Source: Photorhabdus luminescens subsp. luminescens | GTDB lineage: Bacteria > Pseudomonadota > Gammaproteobacteria > Enterobacterales > Enterobacteriaceae | Length of the DNA stretch: 64,000 nucleotides | NCBI RefSeq assembly: GCF_001083805.1 | Contig: NZ_JXSK01000001.1 | Coordinates: forward strand, 434,001 to 498,000 | Reading direction: 5' to 3' | Notes under the pieces: generated by a model | Seen by the model: the letters and a program-made list of their open reading frames with translations, nothing else | The model's database searches: none | What the model was told of the DNA's origin: nothing | Program-made: the position numbers and the translations under genes | In this document: positions 1-10,407 of the stretch, piece by piece | Position numbering within the stretch: the stretch's first letter is position 1 | Layout: each line of letters opens with the position of its first letter

Positions 1-1581
1 TCGACACAATATAAAGTATTACCGGAAACATTTGCTGGATGGATATACCAAATTACGCCATTTGCTATTAGCAATAATATTCCATTTTTTGATCAGCTTT
101 TTAATCAATCTAAACTTTTTGACCAGCCTTTAATTCTGGATGGAAAAGAATTTAATTATACAGAAAATCAAGGAGATGGAGCGAAAGCAGTTAAACAATT
201 GTGTGCTGGGTTAGCTATTTCTTTATCTACGTTTCAAGTGATTGCCCCTATTGTTGAGAAGGCACTGAAATTCTCTTCTGGAAAATTGGCGCGTAATCTT
301 GATGTCGTATCCAGACTTTATCGTTTAGTGACGATTCCACGATTATTTGGTTTTTCTGCGGAAGATGGATTAATTCTGTCGGATATTTTAACGGATAAAA
401 GCGAATATCTGGCAAATATACCGGCTTTAGGAGAGAAAAATGACATCCTCAGTGTTATTGCTCAAATGGAAGTTTTGACTTCTTGGTTGGCTAAAACAAA
501 ACTGACACCGATTAAACTTTCCTTATTATTAGGTAAAACTCAGCTCCCAGTGGTACCAACAAGTGGCATGTTAACCTTTTATAAGGGAATTTCCGATGGT
601 CTTACTGATAATGTACGCTTACAAGAATCTGATTTTAATCGGCAGGAAATAAATAATATAGATTGGTGGACCGTTCTGTCAGATGAAAATGGCGTTTTCG
701 ATAAGGATAACGGTTTAGTCAAAGATATTCCATTGGTATGGGGAAAAACAGATGAAGAGTCTCTAAGGAAAGAGATTGAAGATATTGTAAAGGATAAAAA
801 GATAAACCCAGATAATAATCAAATTAATATTGTCGTGCAGATCATATTGCAAGCTAAAACTGCACAAGAAAGCCTATTATCTAGCGCTATTGCGGGCGAA
901 TATGGGGTCTCAAGAGATATCGTTCCACTACAATTGCGTTGGTTAGGAAGCGGTGTCTATTCAGTACTGAAACTGGTATTAGATAATACGCCAGAAAAAG
1001 TTGAAGATATTAAAAAAGAGTTTCTGGACTTGACCTATAGTCTGTTAGTTTATACTCAATTAATTAATGCATTGAGCATAAGCAATAATCTGTTGTTATT
1101 GCGTCTGACAAATCCTAAATGGCTTGGACTAAACTTAGATGAAACGACAGAAATATCATTGTCATTAGATGAAATTTTCCTATTGAACCGCTATCAAGAT
1201 TTACTGGAAAATGCGAAACAAAATGAAGATAAAATTCAGGAGTATTTTACTTTCGCTAATGGTGAGATATTACCAAAAACAGAAGAGGACGATGACAATT
1301 ATAAATGTGCTCAATTGCTGGCTGAAATATTAGATTGGGATGTTGATGAAATTTATCTTGCTTGTGATAAAGGCGGATTAGAAAGAAAACGTGCCATGAC
1401 TTTATCTCAAATAGATTGGATACGACGGCTACAACAATTTTATGTGAAAACCAATTTATCCGTTGAGCCTTTATTGGGTGCTGGCGCACTTGATGTTAAT
1501 TCAAGTTTTGACGCTTTCCAAAGCATCGGTGAAGCGGTAATGGCTGCGTTAAAAGCGCAAGGAGATGATGATAATGTCTAA
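1..1581 (+). CDS. Tc toxin TcA subunit 1 (YenA1-like), 3' part only
   Basis: The reading frame is open from base 1 to the stop at 1581, so the gene begins upstream of the window and only its last 526 codons are visible; the TTG at 199 is internal. It is directly followed, with overlap, by a gene encoding a TcA C-terminal half, then by a GH18 chitinase. This is the organisation of YenTc-type complexes, where TcA is split into A1 and A2. A1 supplies the N-terminal half of the pentameric receptor-binding shell that carries the TcB-TcC cocoon. The visible part is mainly helical and matches the helical shell region rather than the translocation channel. Assignment rests on context and general TcA character; no catalytic motif is expected. 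Confidence 0.75.
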   Translation, partial: STQYKVLPETFAGWIYQITPFAISNNIPFFDQLFNQSKLFDQPLILDGKEFNYTENQGDGAKAVKQLCAGLAISLSTFQVIAPIVEKALKFSSGKLARNLDVVSRLYRLVTIPRLFGFSAEDGLILSDILTDKSEYLANIPALGEKNDILSVIAQMEVLTSWLAKTKLTPIKLSLLLGKTQLPVVPTSGMLTFYKGISDGLTDNVRLQESDFNRQEINNIDWWTVLSDENGVFDKDNGLVKDIPLVWGKTDEESLRKEIEDIVKDKKINPDNNQINIVVQIILQAKTAQESLLSSAIAGEYGVSRDIVPLQLRWLGSGVYSVLKLVLDNTPEKVEDIKKEFLDLTYSLLVYTQLINALSISNNLLLLRLTNPKWLGLNLDETTEISLSLDEIFLLNRYQDLLENAKQNEDKIQEYFTFANGEILPKTEEDDDNYKCAQLLAEILDWDVDEIYLACDKGGLERKRAMTLSQIDWIRRLQQFYVKTNLSVEPLLGAGALDVNSSFDAFQSIGEAVMAALKAQGDDDNV

Positions 1582-4500
1582 TTTAATTGAAGCAACATTA
1601 CAGGAAAATTTGCGTGATGCATTGGTTGACTATTATCTTGGTCAGATTGTTCCGCATGATACCGCTTTTCAATCTCAGAGTGAAAAAATTAAAAACGTTG
1701 ATGACTTGTATGATTTTCTATTGTTAGACACTCAGGTTTCTTCCAAAGTCAAAACAGCCCGTGTTGCCCATGTGACCCAATCGGTACAACAATATATTAA
1801 CCGTATTGTGTTGAATTTAGAGTCAGGTTTATCCATGACTCAGGAAGAGGCAGACAATTGGCAGGAGTTTGCTAATCGTTACGGTTATTGGGCGGCTAAT
1901 CAACAATTGGCTATTTATCCAGAAGTTTATGTTGATCCCACATTACGTTTAACTAAAACCGAATTCTTTTTCCAACTTGAAAGTGCGCTTAATCAAGGCA
2001 AACTTACCGATGATGTTGCTCAGAAAGCGATATTGGGATATTTGAATAATTTTGAAGAGGTGAGTAATTTAGAAGTTATTGCTGGTTACGAAGATGGTAT
2101 TGATATTGCCGATGATAAGATCTATTTTATTGCCAAGACCCGTACTCAACCTTACCGTTATTTTTGGCGAACTTTAGATGCCCAACAACGTAATAATCAG
2201 ACTGATGAACTCTATCCTACCGCTTGGGGTGAGTGGAAGCTGATTAATGTTCCTTTAGAAAATGCGTATAATAGTGTTATTCGTCCGATTATTCTAAATA
2301 ACCGATTATATATTAGTTGGTTTGAAGTTTCTGAAGAAAAACAAGATAAAGATAATAGTATTAAATATCGTACCAAGCTTAATTTGGCCCATTTGGCATT
2401 TGATGGTACCTGGAGTACCGGCACTACTGTTCGTGAAGATTTACTTGATCACTCTATGAAAGAGTTGATTGCGGTGCTCGACCGTACTGGAGATGTTGAT
2501 CGTTTAGCGTTGGTCGCATTTGTGCGTTTGCAAGGTAAGGATGAGAATAAAAAAAATTATGATTATGATGAAGTTTTCACTTATGTTTGTGACAACTTAT
2601 TAATGGAAGCAACGGATTTGCCTAAATCCACTTCAAGGTTATCTGATCTGGATGCATATGGTGCTGCTTTAGTCTGGTTCTATTTTCGGGAACCTTCGAA
2701 TGGCGGGCCAGAGGAATATAAGCAATTAGTTCTTTATCCCGTAAATAATAATATGAAGTGGCCGATAGCCGAACCACCTACATTTGAAGGACAATTAGGT
2801 AAAATAGACGATTTCAAGCTGGATGCGACTTATGTTGATGGGACATTGAATATGTATTTGACGTCCACTTCAACGTATCAATATGATTTTAGCATAAGTA
2901 AAAATATCCTTTATTGTATTTGGCTGGAAGATAGTCAGGGTGAACGGTGTTGGCTTGATTATAAGATACTGACACCAGAAGATTATAATCCAAAATTAAG
3001 TGTGCCATTGAAGCGGTGTGATCGAAATGATGTGATAATTGTTACAGGTTTTAGTCTGCCGTCAGATACTGGAGATATTGCCGGTAAAATTAAGCAAAAA
3101 CTGAGTGTAGGTAAATTACTTCGTGACAAGATCCAAATTAAACAGACGAAACAAACCCAATATTTACAATTTCCAAAAGAAGAGCCGTCAGAGGAGCAAC
3201 CAGAAAGTTGGTATTCTGACAAGGCGATTCGTTTAAATACCCTTTTTGCAAAAGAGTTAATTAGTAAGGCGAGTCAAAAACTGGACAAAGTTCTCAGTTG
3301 GGAAACTCAAAATATTCATGAAGAGCCGATTACCGGCAACGTTTCAAAACCTATCGACCTTAAAGGGGCAAATGGTATTTATTTCTGGGAATTGTTCTTC
3401 CATATGCCATTTATGGTGGCCTGGCGGTTTAATGTCGAACAGCGTTATGAAGAAGCCAGTCGTTGGATTAAGTTTATTTTTAATCCTTTTGAAAGTAATG
3501 ATGAACCGGCGTTGGAACAAGATAAGCCACGTTATTGGAATAGTCGTCCGATAATTGACGAGCCTAAAAGATTACGCAGTCTGATAGAACCGGCTGATCC
3601 TGATGCAATTTCTGCCAGTGAACCTATTCATTATCGTAAAGCTATTTTTAACTTCTACGTTAAGAATGTTATCGATCAGGGCGATATGGAATATCGCAAG
3701 TTACAGCCTACGGCCAGAACGTTGGCGCGTCTGAGCTATGCAACGGCAAGTTCATTATTAGGCGCGCGTCCCGATCTTCAATTAGCCAGTTCCTGGCAGC
3801 CAATAACTCTTGAGGATGCATCCTATAAGAAGAGTAGCGCAGTACGCGCATTGGAGATGATCAGTTATCCTTTGCCTTATGCCCCAGTGGTTCATGATAA
3901 AACGATTCGTGCGCTGGATAATGATCTCTTTATGAAACCGATTAATGAAGAGTTAACGGCCCTGTGGGATAAAATAGAAAACCGGATTTACAATTTACGC
4001 CATAATTTAACGTTGGATGGTAAAGAAATTTCTATGGATCTTTATGATTCGAAAATTTCTCCTCGTGGATTAATGAATCAGCGTTATCAGCGGGTTGTTG
4101 CTGCCAGAAATGCCAGCAGAATGAATTTCAGAGTGCCGAATTATCGCTTTGAACCGATGTTGGCGCGGGCGAAATCGGGCGTTGATACATTGATACAATT
4201 TGGCAGCACGTTGTTAAGCCTATTAGAGCGGAAAGATAATTTGAGTTTTGAATCATTCCAGATGGTTCAGAATAATGATCTCTACCGTTTTGCTGTTGAC
4301 CTCCAACAACAAGATATCAATATTAATCAGGCCAGTCTTGATGCGTTGCAGATAAGCAAACAATCTGCTCAGGAGCGGTACGAACATTATAAAAGTCTTT
4401 ATGATGAAAATATTTCGTCAACGGAGCAGCAGGTTATTGAATTACAGGCTCAAGCATCTTCTGCCTTATTAGCTTCGCAAGTCTCAAGAACGGCAGCGGC

Positions 4501-5668
4501 GGCATTGGATTTAGTCCCCAATATTTATGGATTGGCTGTTGGGGGTTCACATTGGGGGGCAGCTTTAAATGCAGTTGCTGAAATAGCAACTTTGAAACAT
4601 CAGTCTGATAGCACTAAGGCTGACAGCCTCAGTGTTTCCGAATCTTATCGCCGTCGCCGGCAGGAGTGGGAGCTGCAATATAAACAGGCTGAATGGGAAG
4701 CAAAATCTATTGATCAGCAGATTAATATTCAGCAATTGCAGGTCAGCGCCGCACGTAAGCGTTTGGCGCAAGTTGAAGCGCAGCAGCAACAATCTCAGGC
4801 ACTGTTGGCTTATTTCTCCAGCCGTTTTACTAATGAAAGTTTATATACCTGGATGATTAGCCAGATCTCAAGCCTTTATTTACAAGCTTATGATGCTGTT
4901 TCATCGTTGTGTTTATCCGCGCAGGCTTCTTTACAGTATGAGCTTGGGTTAGGCGAGCAGAATTTTATTGATGGCGCGAGTTGGAATGATCTCTACCAAG
5001 GGCTGTTGGTCGGTGAAAATTTGAAATTGGCATTGCAACGTATGGAACGCACTTATGTTGAGCAAAATTCACGTAAATTGGAAATTATCAAAACGATTTC
5101 GCTTAAATCTTTATTGGGCGAGTCTTGGGAAGATAATCTCAAAGCGCTGAAATCACATAATGCAATCACCTTTAATTTGGATGAGTTAAAACAATTCGGT
5201 GCAGATTATCCGGGGTTATTTAATCGGCGGATTAAATCTGTTTCAGTTACGCTGCCTATGTTAATTGGGCCTTATGAAGATATCTGCGCCAAATTAAGTT
5301 TGTCGGGTGTAAGCAGTTATACGACAAAAGCGGACCTCAAAACTGTTGAAAAGATGTTAAAAGAAGGCATTCGGGCGGAAACGCCTTATACGGTCCGCAG
5401 CATACAGCCTAATCAACAAATCGCTTTATCTACGGGTATTAATGACAGCGGAATGTTCACGCTTAATTTTGATGATGAACGTTTCTTACCCTTTGAGGGA
5501 GTAGGGGTAGGATCGAGTTGGAATTTCCAATTTACCAATACCTCGCAGGATTTAGAAAGTTTGACCGATGTTATTCTTCATATTCGATATACCGCGCAAG
5601 AAGGGTCTGCATCATTTGGCACGGCTGTTAAGGCATTATTGAACAAGGAAAACCCAGATTTGGCATGA
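1574..5668 (+). CDS. Tc toxin TcA subunit 2 (YenA2-like), TcB-binding half
   Basis: A 1364-aa protein matching the C-terminal half of TcA subunits. ATGs occur at 1565, 1568 and 1574; the AAGGAG at 1559-1564 is correctly spaced only for 1574 (MSNLIEATLQ), so that start is chosen. The gene overlaps the end of subunit 1 by 8 nt, which suggests translational coupling. The first ~650 residues hold beta-rich receptor-binding/neuraminidase-like regions. A long Gln/Ala/Glu-rich coiled-coil segment (roughly residues 900-1110) corresponds to the pore-forming helices. The C-terminal ~250 residues, with the TLPMLIGPYEDICAKLSLSG stretch, are the conserved TcB-binding domain. It would form the translocation channel and dock TcB-TcC. 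No TcB gene is visible nearby; one TccC lies 37 kb away on the other strand. Confidence 0.88.
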   Translation: MSNLIEATLQENLRDALVDYYLGQIVPHDTAFQSQSEKIKNVDDLYDFLLLDTQVSSKVKTARVAHVTQSVQQYINRIVLNLESGLSMTQEEADNWQEFANRYGYWAANQQLAIYPEVYVDPTLRLTKTEFFFQLESALNQGKLTDDVAQKAILGYLNNFEEVSNLEVIAGYEDGIDIADDKIYFIAKTRTQPYRYFWRTLDAQQRNNQTDELYPTAWGEWKLINVPLENAYNSVIRPIILNNRLYISWFEVSEEKQDKDNSIKYRTKLNLAHLAFDGTWSTGTTVREDLLDHSMKELIAVLDRTGDVDRLALVAFVRLQGKDENKKNYDYDEVFTYVCDNLLMEATDLPKSTSRLSDLDAYGAALVWFYFREPSNGGPEEYKQLVLYPVNNNMKWPIAEPPTFEGQLGKIDDFKLDATYVDGTLNMYLTSTSTYQYDFSISKNILYCIWLEDSQGERCWLDYKILTPEDYNPKLSVPLKRCDRNDVIIVTGFSLPSDTGDIAGKIKQKLSVGKLLRDKIQIKQTKQTQYLQFPKEEPSEEQPESWYSDKAIRLNTLFAKELISKASQKLDKVLSWETQNIHEEPITGNVSKPIDLKGANGIYFWELFFHMPFMVAWRFNVEQRYEEASRWIKFIFNPFESNDEPALEQDKPRYWNSRPIIDEPKRLRSLIEPADPDAISASEPIHYRKAIFNFYVKNVIDQGDMEYRKLQPTARTLARLSYATASSLLGARPDLQLASSWQPITLEDASYKKSSAVRALEMISYPLPYAPVVHDKTIRALDNDLFMKPINEELTALWDKIENRIYNLRHNLTLDGKEISMDLYDSKISPRGLMNQRYQRVVAARNASRMNFRVPNYRFEPMLARAKSGVDTLIQFGSTLLSLLERKDNLSFESFQMVQNNDLYRFAVDLQQQDININQASLDALQISKQSAQERYEHYKSLYDENISSTEQQVIELQAQASSALLASQVSRTAAAALDLVPNIYGLAVGGSHWGAALNAVAEIATLKHQSDSTKADSLSVSESYRRRRQEWELQYKQAEWEAKSIDQQINIQQLQVSAARKRLAQVEAQQQQSQALLAYFSSRFTNESLYTWMISQISSLYLQAYDAVSSLCLSAQASLQYELGLGEQNFIDGASWNDLYQGLLVGENLKLALQRMERTYVEQNSRKLEIIKTISLKSLLGESWEDNLKALKSHNAITFNLDELKQFGADYPGLFNRRIKSVSVTLPMLIGPYEDICAKLSLSGVSSYTTKADLKTVEKMLKEGIRAETPYTVRSIQPNQQIALSTGINDSGMFTLNFDDERFLPFEGVGVGSSWNFQFTNTSQDLESLTDVILHIRYTAQEGSASFGTAVKALLNKENPDLA

Positions 5669-5738
5669 CGGGCATTAAGAATTAAATGAATCAGTCATCT
5701 GAATTTAAAGTTCTTACTCGTTATCATTAACATTCAAA

Positions 5739-5767
5739 TTAGCCTCTTCTATTTATGTGGAGGCTAA
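5739..5767 (+). promoter_or_regulatory. Hairpin in the subunit 2-chitinase spacer
   Basis: Perfect 8-bp inverted repeat TTAGCCTC / GAGGCTAA with a 13-nt loop, followed by an A/T-rich stretch without a real U-tract and ending 25 nt before the chitinase ATG. It could be a weak intergenic attenuator or an mRNA-processing or stability hairpin that sets chitinase level relative to the Tc subunit. Function is inferred only from structure and position. Confidence 0.45.
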
Positions 5768-5792
5768 ATATAAATCGCATTGGAGTTTATAA

Positions 5793-7660
5793 ATGGTAAA
5801 CAAATATACTTATACCTCATCGAAATCCATGTCCGACATAAGTGATATTATTGGTGAACCATTAACTGCATGGAATAATCAGGCAGGCGGCCAAGTTTAT
5901 AATGTTATTTTTAATGGTGGCGTTTATACCAATACCTATTGGGTTGAGCGCTGGCATATTCCCGATCCTGAGGCTAAAGAGGGAACACCGCATAATGCCT
6001 GGAAATATATTCGTCAAGCGACGGATGAAGAGATAAAACAACATGGAAATCCTACCGATGGGCGTGTTGACCCAACCGAAGATATTCCTTCACCGGTTTT
6101 ACAACCGGATGCTATTACAGAACAAACCTATCAAAGATCGGATGTTAATTTTAAACCGGATGGTTCAGCGGGCAATCTTTCTTATACTGCGACGCGTGTT
6201 TGCCGCCCGATGTTTAATGAATATGAAAGTGATAAATCCAGACCGAAACTTTCTGCTTATATTACTGATTGGTGCCAATATGATGCGCGCTTAGATGGTG
6301 ATGATGAAACAGTTGATGATCGAGGAAGAGGATTTGATTTAAGCACGATCAATGTGACTGCCTATGATAAATTAATATTCAGTTTTTTGGGTATTTACGG
6401 TGATACTGGCGTAAAAGGGAAGAAGATTAAAGAAGTTGCTGATGGCTGGAATAGCCAGAGTGAAATTAAAATTACGGAAGGCCATATTGTCCCGCTTGAT
6501 CCTTATGGTGATTTAGGAACTGCCCGTAATGTGGGATTACCTAAGGAAAGTGCTAATACTGATATTAATGCAGGAACATTTCTGCCTTTTTATCAACAAA
6601 AGAAAGCAGCCGGTTTATTAGGTGGGTTACGTGAATTGCAAAAAACAGCGCGTTTAGCGGGTCATAAACTTGAATTAGCTTTTAGTATTGGTGGTTGGAG
6701 TATGTCCGGTTATTTTTCCGTGATGGCCGCTGATGAGACAAAACGTGGCGTTTTTGTTAGCAGTATTGTTGATTTTTTTGAGCGCTTTCCTATGTTCAGT
6801 TGTGTCGATATTGACTGGGAATATCCTGGAAGCCCAGGTGAGGATGGAAACGTTTTCGATCCGAAGGATGGAGAACATTACGCTCTGTTAATTAAAGAAT
6901 TACGTCAGTCTTTGGATAGTCGATTTGGGCGAGAGGATAGAAAAGAGATCTCTATTGCTTGTAGTGGTGTAAAAACGAAATTAGCAACATCCAATATTGC
7001 CGAATTAGTCAAAAATGGTCTGGATAATATTTTCTTAATGAGTTACGACTATTTTGGTACCGGGTGGGCCCCTTATATCGGCCATCATACGAATCTCTAT
7101 TCGCCAAAAGATCCTGATCCGTCAGGTGAGTCTGATTTATCCGCGGAAGTGGCTATCAATTATTTACATCAGGAGCTTGGCGTACCTTTGGAGAAAATTC
7201 ATTTAGGCTATGCTAACTATGGTCGCGCAGGTAAAGGGGCAAATCTTGAAACGCGCGAATATAATAAAACTGGCGATGCGTTAGGCACAATGGAAAAAGG
7301 TTCACCTGAGTTCTTTGATATTGTTAATAATTATCTGGATAGTGAACACACCCTCGCGACTGGGAAAAATGGCTTTGTGTTAATGACAGATACCAATGCC
7401 GATGCCGATTTCTTGTTTAGCGAAAAAGGGGGCACTTTATCTCATTAGATACCCCTCGCACAGTGAAGCAGAAAGCGGAATATGTCGCTAAGAATAAACT
7501 GGGAGGGATATTTTCTTGGTCAGGTGACCAAGATTGCGGTTTGTTGGCGAATGCGGCCAGAGAAGGGATGGGTTATATCGCTAAATCTAATGATGAGACC
7601 ATCGACATGGGGCCACTTTATAATCCGGGTAAGCCCTATTATTTGAAATCTATTGGTTAG
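5793..7660 (+). pseudogene. GH18 chitinase (YenTc-type Chi), frameshifted near the 3' end
   Basis: The first 551 codons (5793-7448) encode a family 18 chitinase. SIGGWSMSG is the conserved SxGG strand, and VDIDWEYPG carries the DxDxE active site (D339, D341, catalytic acid E343). ATG 5793 follows a GGAG ribosome site. The frame stops at 7448 right after a GGGGG run (about 7418-7422). The continuation lies in the other frame: GHFISLDTPRTVKQ, then FSWSGDQDCGLLANA to a stop at 7660, which is the expected end of the barrel. One missing G explains the break. Secreted chitinases are integral parts of YenTc-type toxins, probably acting on the peritrophic matrix. If the frameshift is real, the last ~70 residues including the final barrel strand are lost; it may also be a sequencing error. 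Confidence 0.85.
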
Positions 7661-7748
7661 ATGAAAAAAGCGCCGGTTAATTCTTCTTTGCCAATAAAAA
7701 GGGATATCGTTTTTCTTATCCGTCAATTTTTTTATTCTTAAAATAATC

Positions 7749-7786
7749 ATGTTCAGCCTGACATTTTAGGGCTGAACATCGTTCTT
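7749..7786 (+). terminator. Terminator-like hairpin after the chitinase
   Basis: Perfect 10-bp inverted repeat ATGTTCAGCC / GGCTGAACAT (7749-7758 and 7770-7779) followed by a T-rich stretch. It lies between the end of the chitinase and rnm and would close the toxin transcription unit. Confidence 0.6.
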
Positions 7787-7850
7787 TCTGTAAAATGCTC
7801 CCATTTACCGTTAAGCTATCCCATCGCGTATTTGGGCAGAGAAAAGAATA

Positions 7851-8711
7851 ATGACAAATTTAGTCACTGATTTGGTGACAATTTACGATCTTCATAGCCA
7901 TACGACCGCATCGGATGGCTTACTTTCACCATCAGAGTTGGCCGAGCGAGCGGTGGCAATGGGCGTTAATGTATTGGCCGTGACTGATCACGATACGACG
8001 GATGCTATTTTGCCGGCCCATGAATATATCAACCAACATGATTTGCCGTTAACGCTCATATCGGGGGTTGAAATATCCACCTTGTGGGAAAATATGGAGA
8101 TTCACATTGTTGGTCTGAACATTGATATTCAATCAAATGCAATGGTCACATTACTCAGAAAACAAACTGAACTCAGAAAAGAGAGAGGAATTGAAATAGG
8201 TCGCAGATTGGCAAAGGTGGGTATTCCCGATGCTTGGGCGGGGGCGAATCGGTTAGCGAATGGTGGACAGGTGACACGAGGTCATTTTGCCCGTTATTTA
8301 ATTGAAATAGGCAGGGAGCCAACAATAGCGAGAGTATTTAAAAAGTATCTGGCAAAGGGAAAAATCGGATACGTTCCGCCGCAATGGTGTACAATTGAAC
8401 AAGCTATTGATGCCATTCATCAATCAGGTGGTCAAGCAGTCATTGCTCATCCGGGACGATATGATTTATCGACCAAATGGTTGAAGCGTCTGATTGTCTG
8501 GTTTAAGCAACATGGTGGTGATGCAATGGAAGTTGCACAGTGCCAACAGGCGCCTAACGAGCGGCAATATCTCGGTCAATTGTCGCGGGAATATAATTTG
8601 ATGGCTTCGTTAGGTTCTGATTTTCACCAGCCTTGTTCATGGATAGAGTTAGGGCGTAAATTGTGGTTACCCGGTGATGTGGTACCAATATGGCGCAACT
8701 GGTCACTGTAG
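7851..8711 (+). CDS. rnm: RNase AM, 5'-3' exoribonuclease of the PHP family
   Basis: 286 aa, close to E. coli RNase AM (YciV/TrpH, 293 aa). PHP-domain metal ligands are visible: DLHSH (D13, H15, H17), the TDHDTTD loop (D46, H47, D48), AHPGRY, and the C-terminal GSDFH. In E. coli this enzyme trims 5' ends of rRNAs and degrades short oligonucleotides using Mn2+. It is the first gene of the conserved backbone here and is followed by yciO 27 nt downstream in the same direction, as in E. coli. The trp operon that normally lies upstream is not in the window; the toxin locus occupies that flank instead. Confidence 0.92.
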   Translation: MTNLVTDLVTIYDLHSHTTASDGLLSPSELAERAVAMGVNVLAVTDHDTTDAILPAHEYINQHDLPLTLISGVEISTLWENMEIHIVGLNIDIQSNAMVTLLRKQTELRKERGIEIGRRLAKVGIPDAWAGANRLANGGQVTRGHFARYLIEIGREPTIARVFKKYLAKGKIGYVPPQWCTIEQAIDAIHQSGGQAVIAHPGRYDLSTKWLKRLIVWFKQHGGDAMEVAQCQQAPNERQYLGQLSREYNLMASLGSDFHQPCSWIELGRKLWLPGDVVPIWRNWSL

Positions 8712-8738
8712 GGGCTACATAAAATTAAGAGGTAATTT

Positions 8739-9359
8739 ATGAGCCAGTTTTTTTATATTCATCCTGATAATCCGCAGCCGCGTTTAATAGGGCAAAGTGT
8801 GGATGTGCTTAAAAAGGGTGGAGTGGTTGTTTACCCAACTGATTCCGGTTATGCGATTGGTTGCCATCTGGAAGATAAAGATTCGATGACTCGGATATGC
8901 CGTATCCGCCAGTTAGACAGTCATCATAATTTCACCTTAATGTGCCGAGATTTGTCGGAGATATCGACCTATGCTTATGTCGATAATTCAGCTTTTCGTC
9001 TGATTAAGAATAATACACCGGGCAATTACACGTTTATTTTGCGTGCGACGAAAGAAGTGCCTCGTCGTTTGATGAATGATAAGCGGAAAACCATCGGGTT
9101 ACGTGTTCCATCTAATCCAATTGCTTTGGCGCTTCTTGAACAAGTGGGCGAGCCATTGATGTCCACTAGCCTGATTTTGCCTGGTAATGATTTTGCTGAA
9201 TCTGATCCTGAAGAAATTAAAGATAATTTGGGAAAATTGGTTGATCTAATTATTCATGGAGGATATTTAGGGCAACAACCTACTACCGTAGTTGATTTAA
9301 CGGAAGATACGCCGGTTGTAATACGGGAAGGGGCTGGCAATATCACGCCATTCTTATAA
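8739..9359 (+). CDS. yciO: YciO, Sua5/YciO/YrdC-family protein
   Basis: 206 aa, full length for YciO. It has the nucleotide-binding fold of the L-threonylcarbamoyladenylate synthase family: the N-terminal YPTDSGYAIG motif, RIRQLDSHHNF, and TIGLRVPSNP. YciO is a paralogue of TsaC, which makes the t6A tRNA precursor, but its own physiological role is less clear. A good ribosome site (AAGAGGT) precedes ATG 8739, and a terminator hairpin follows, so rnm-yciO looks like a two-gene operon. Confidence 0.92.
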   Translation: MSQFFYIHPDNPQPRLIGQSVDVLKKGGVVVYPTDSGYAIGCHLEDKDSMTRICRIRQLDSHHNFTLMCRDLSEISTYAYVDNSAFRLIKNNTPGNYTFILRATKEVPRRLMNDKRKTIGLRVPSNPIALALLEQVGEPLMSTSLILPGNDFAESDPEEIKDNLGKLVDLIIHGGYLGQQPTTVVDLTEDTPVVIREGAGNITPFL

Positions 9360-9386
9360 GCTACGCAGTAATTATTTTCAGAATTT

Positions 9387-9430
9387 ATATAAAGCCTGTG
9401 TATTATATACGGGCTTTATATTTTTGATTT
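9387..9430 (+). terminator. Terminator of rnm-yciO
   Basis: Inverted repeat ATAAAGCC ... GGGCTTTAT around 9389-9419, followed by ATTTTTGATTTTTT. Typical intrinsic terminator 30 nt after the yciO stop. Confidence 0.8.
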
Positions 9431-9584
9431 TTTAATTGAATAGAAACGGTTATTATTATTTCGAATTATTAATACTGATTCAATAAAATAGAACTATCAT
9501 CTATTTAATAATTAAGTTGATTTTAATAGCGTAATAAGGAAATATTTACCGCACCTAAGATAAGTTTATTTGATAATTATTTAA

Positions 9585-9855
9585 TCTTTATATGCAAAAG
9601 ATCCGGTATTGGCCTTAATTAAAGCGTTATCAGAAAAGAGTGCCTATTTAGTCGATGATTCATATCCTCCTGAGCAATGGCAAAGTGGGGGAGTTGATAA
9701 ACATAAGCGTATTAAAGATTTTATTGAATCCCCAAGTATGTTTATTAAAGGGGTAGAGATGTAAGAATTTGCCAAAGATTAGTGATATGTATCTCAGTGA
9801 AACCCTTCCCGATGCACTGAAAAGTATTGCAAATCCATCACCAATTCAAGAGTGA
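9585..9855 (+). pseudogene. Remnant of a small unknown gene, 1-nt frameshift
   Basis: Two adjacent open stretches on the + strand read as one protein tail. The first (9585-9761, ending in FIKGVEM then TAA) has the Trp/Tyr-rich character of real coding sequence (SYPPEQWQSGG, KDFIESPSMF). The second (9763-9855) gives KNLPKISDMYLSETLPDA and ends SIANPSPIQE. Removing the T at 9762 joins them into ~89 codons. There is no start codon or ribosome site, so this is the 3' end of a lost gene. I recognise no family. It sits in a 1-kb gap between yciO and rluB where E. coli has yciQ, but it does not resemble yciQ. Confidence 0.5.
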
Positions 9856-9948
9856 TAGGATATCGCTTTTTGCCAAGGTTGACTTGTAATCCACAAATTT
9901 AATATTAGTGCTGGGCATTAATGGCAATTTAAATAAAATTCAATGAAA

Positions 9949-9985
9949 TAGTGGCCTGAAATGTATAATTTAGGGCCACTTTTAT
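9949..9985 (+). terminator. Terminator-like hairpin in the yciO-rluB gap
   Basis: AGTGGCC ... GGGCCACT stem followed by TTTTAT, about 100 nt after the gene remnant and in its direction. It is probably the original terminator of the decayed gene. Confidence 0.6.
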
Positions 9986-10407
9986 ATTATTCAAAATTAT
10001 ATCTTATTAATTATTTGGCAACTGAAAGAATGAGTGAGTTAAATGATTATATAAATCTTACTATTCCTTGGGATTAATGACTTTATTATATTTTGGGTTT
10101 TCTTGATCTTTTGAGGATTAGAGCTGCTTATTTTCTATAGCTATGTTTTAGTCCGGTTGGTGCAGTAATATCTCTGGGTTTTTCTGAGCAAATTCAATGT
10201 TGAGTGATAAATAGATACATTTATTAGCATCATTGATTTTAAAATTCGTGTAGAATGCGCAACCACGGAATTAGAATGTATGGTGTGTTTTCTGACATTC
10301 TATGCTATCAAATGTATTAGAATCAGTTTGTTATGATTGAATTCTACCATAACGTATTGATTGATATATAACACGACGCCTGTGAAGGCGACAACAGAGG
10401 TTGCTCA
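9986..10407. other. AT-rich gap upstream of rluB
   Basis: No coding frame was found. The last 140 nt contain an inverted repeat (AGAATGT ... ACATTCT, about 10271-10300) and a small GCCT/AGGC hairpin just before rluB, consistent with an rluB promoter and structured leader. No specific regulator site is recognised. Confidence 0.4.

Noticed and set aside
7410-7425. Programmed -1 frameshift in the chitinase
   Set aside because: AAA-GGG-GGC does not allow both tRNAs to re-pair in the -1 frame; mutation, phase variation or sequencing error fit better.
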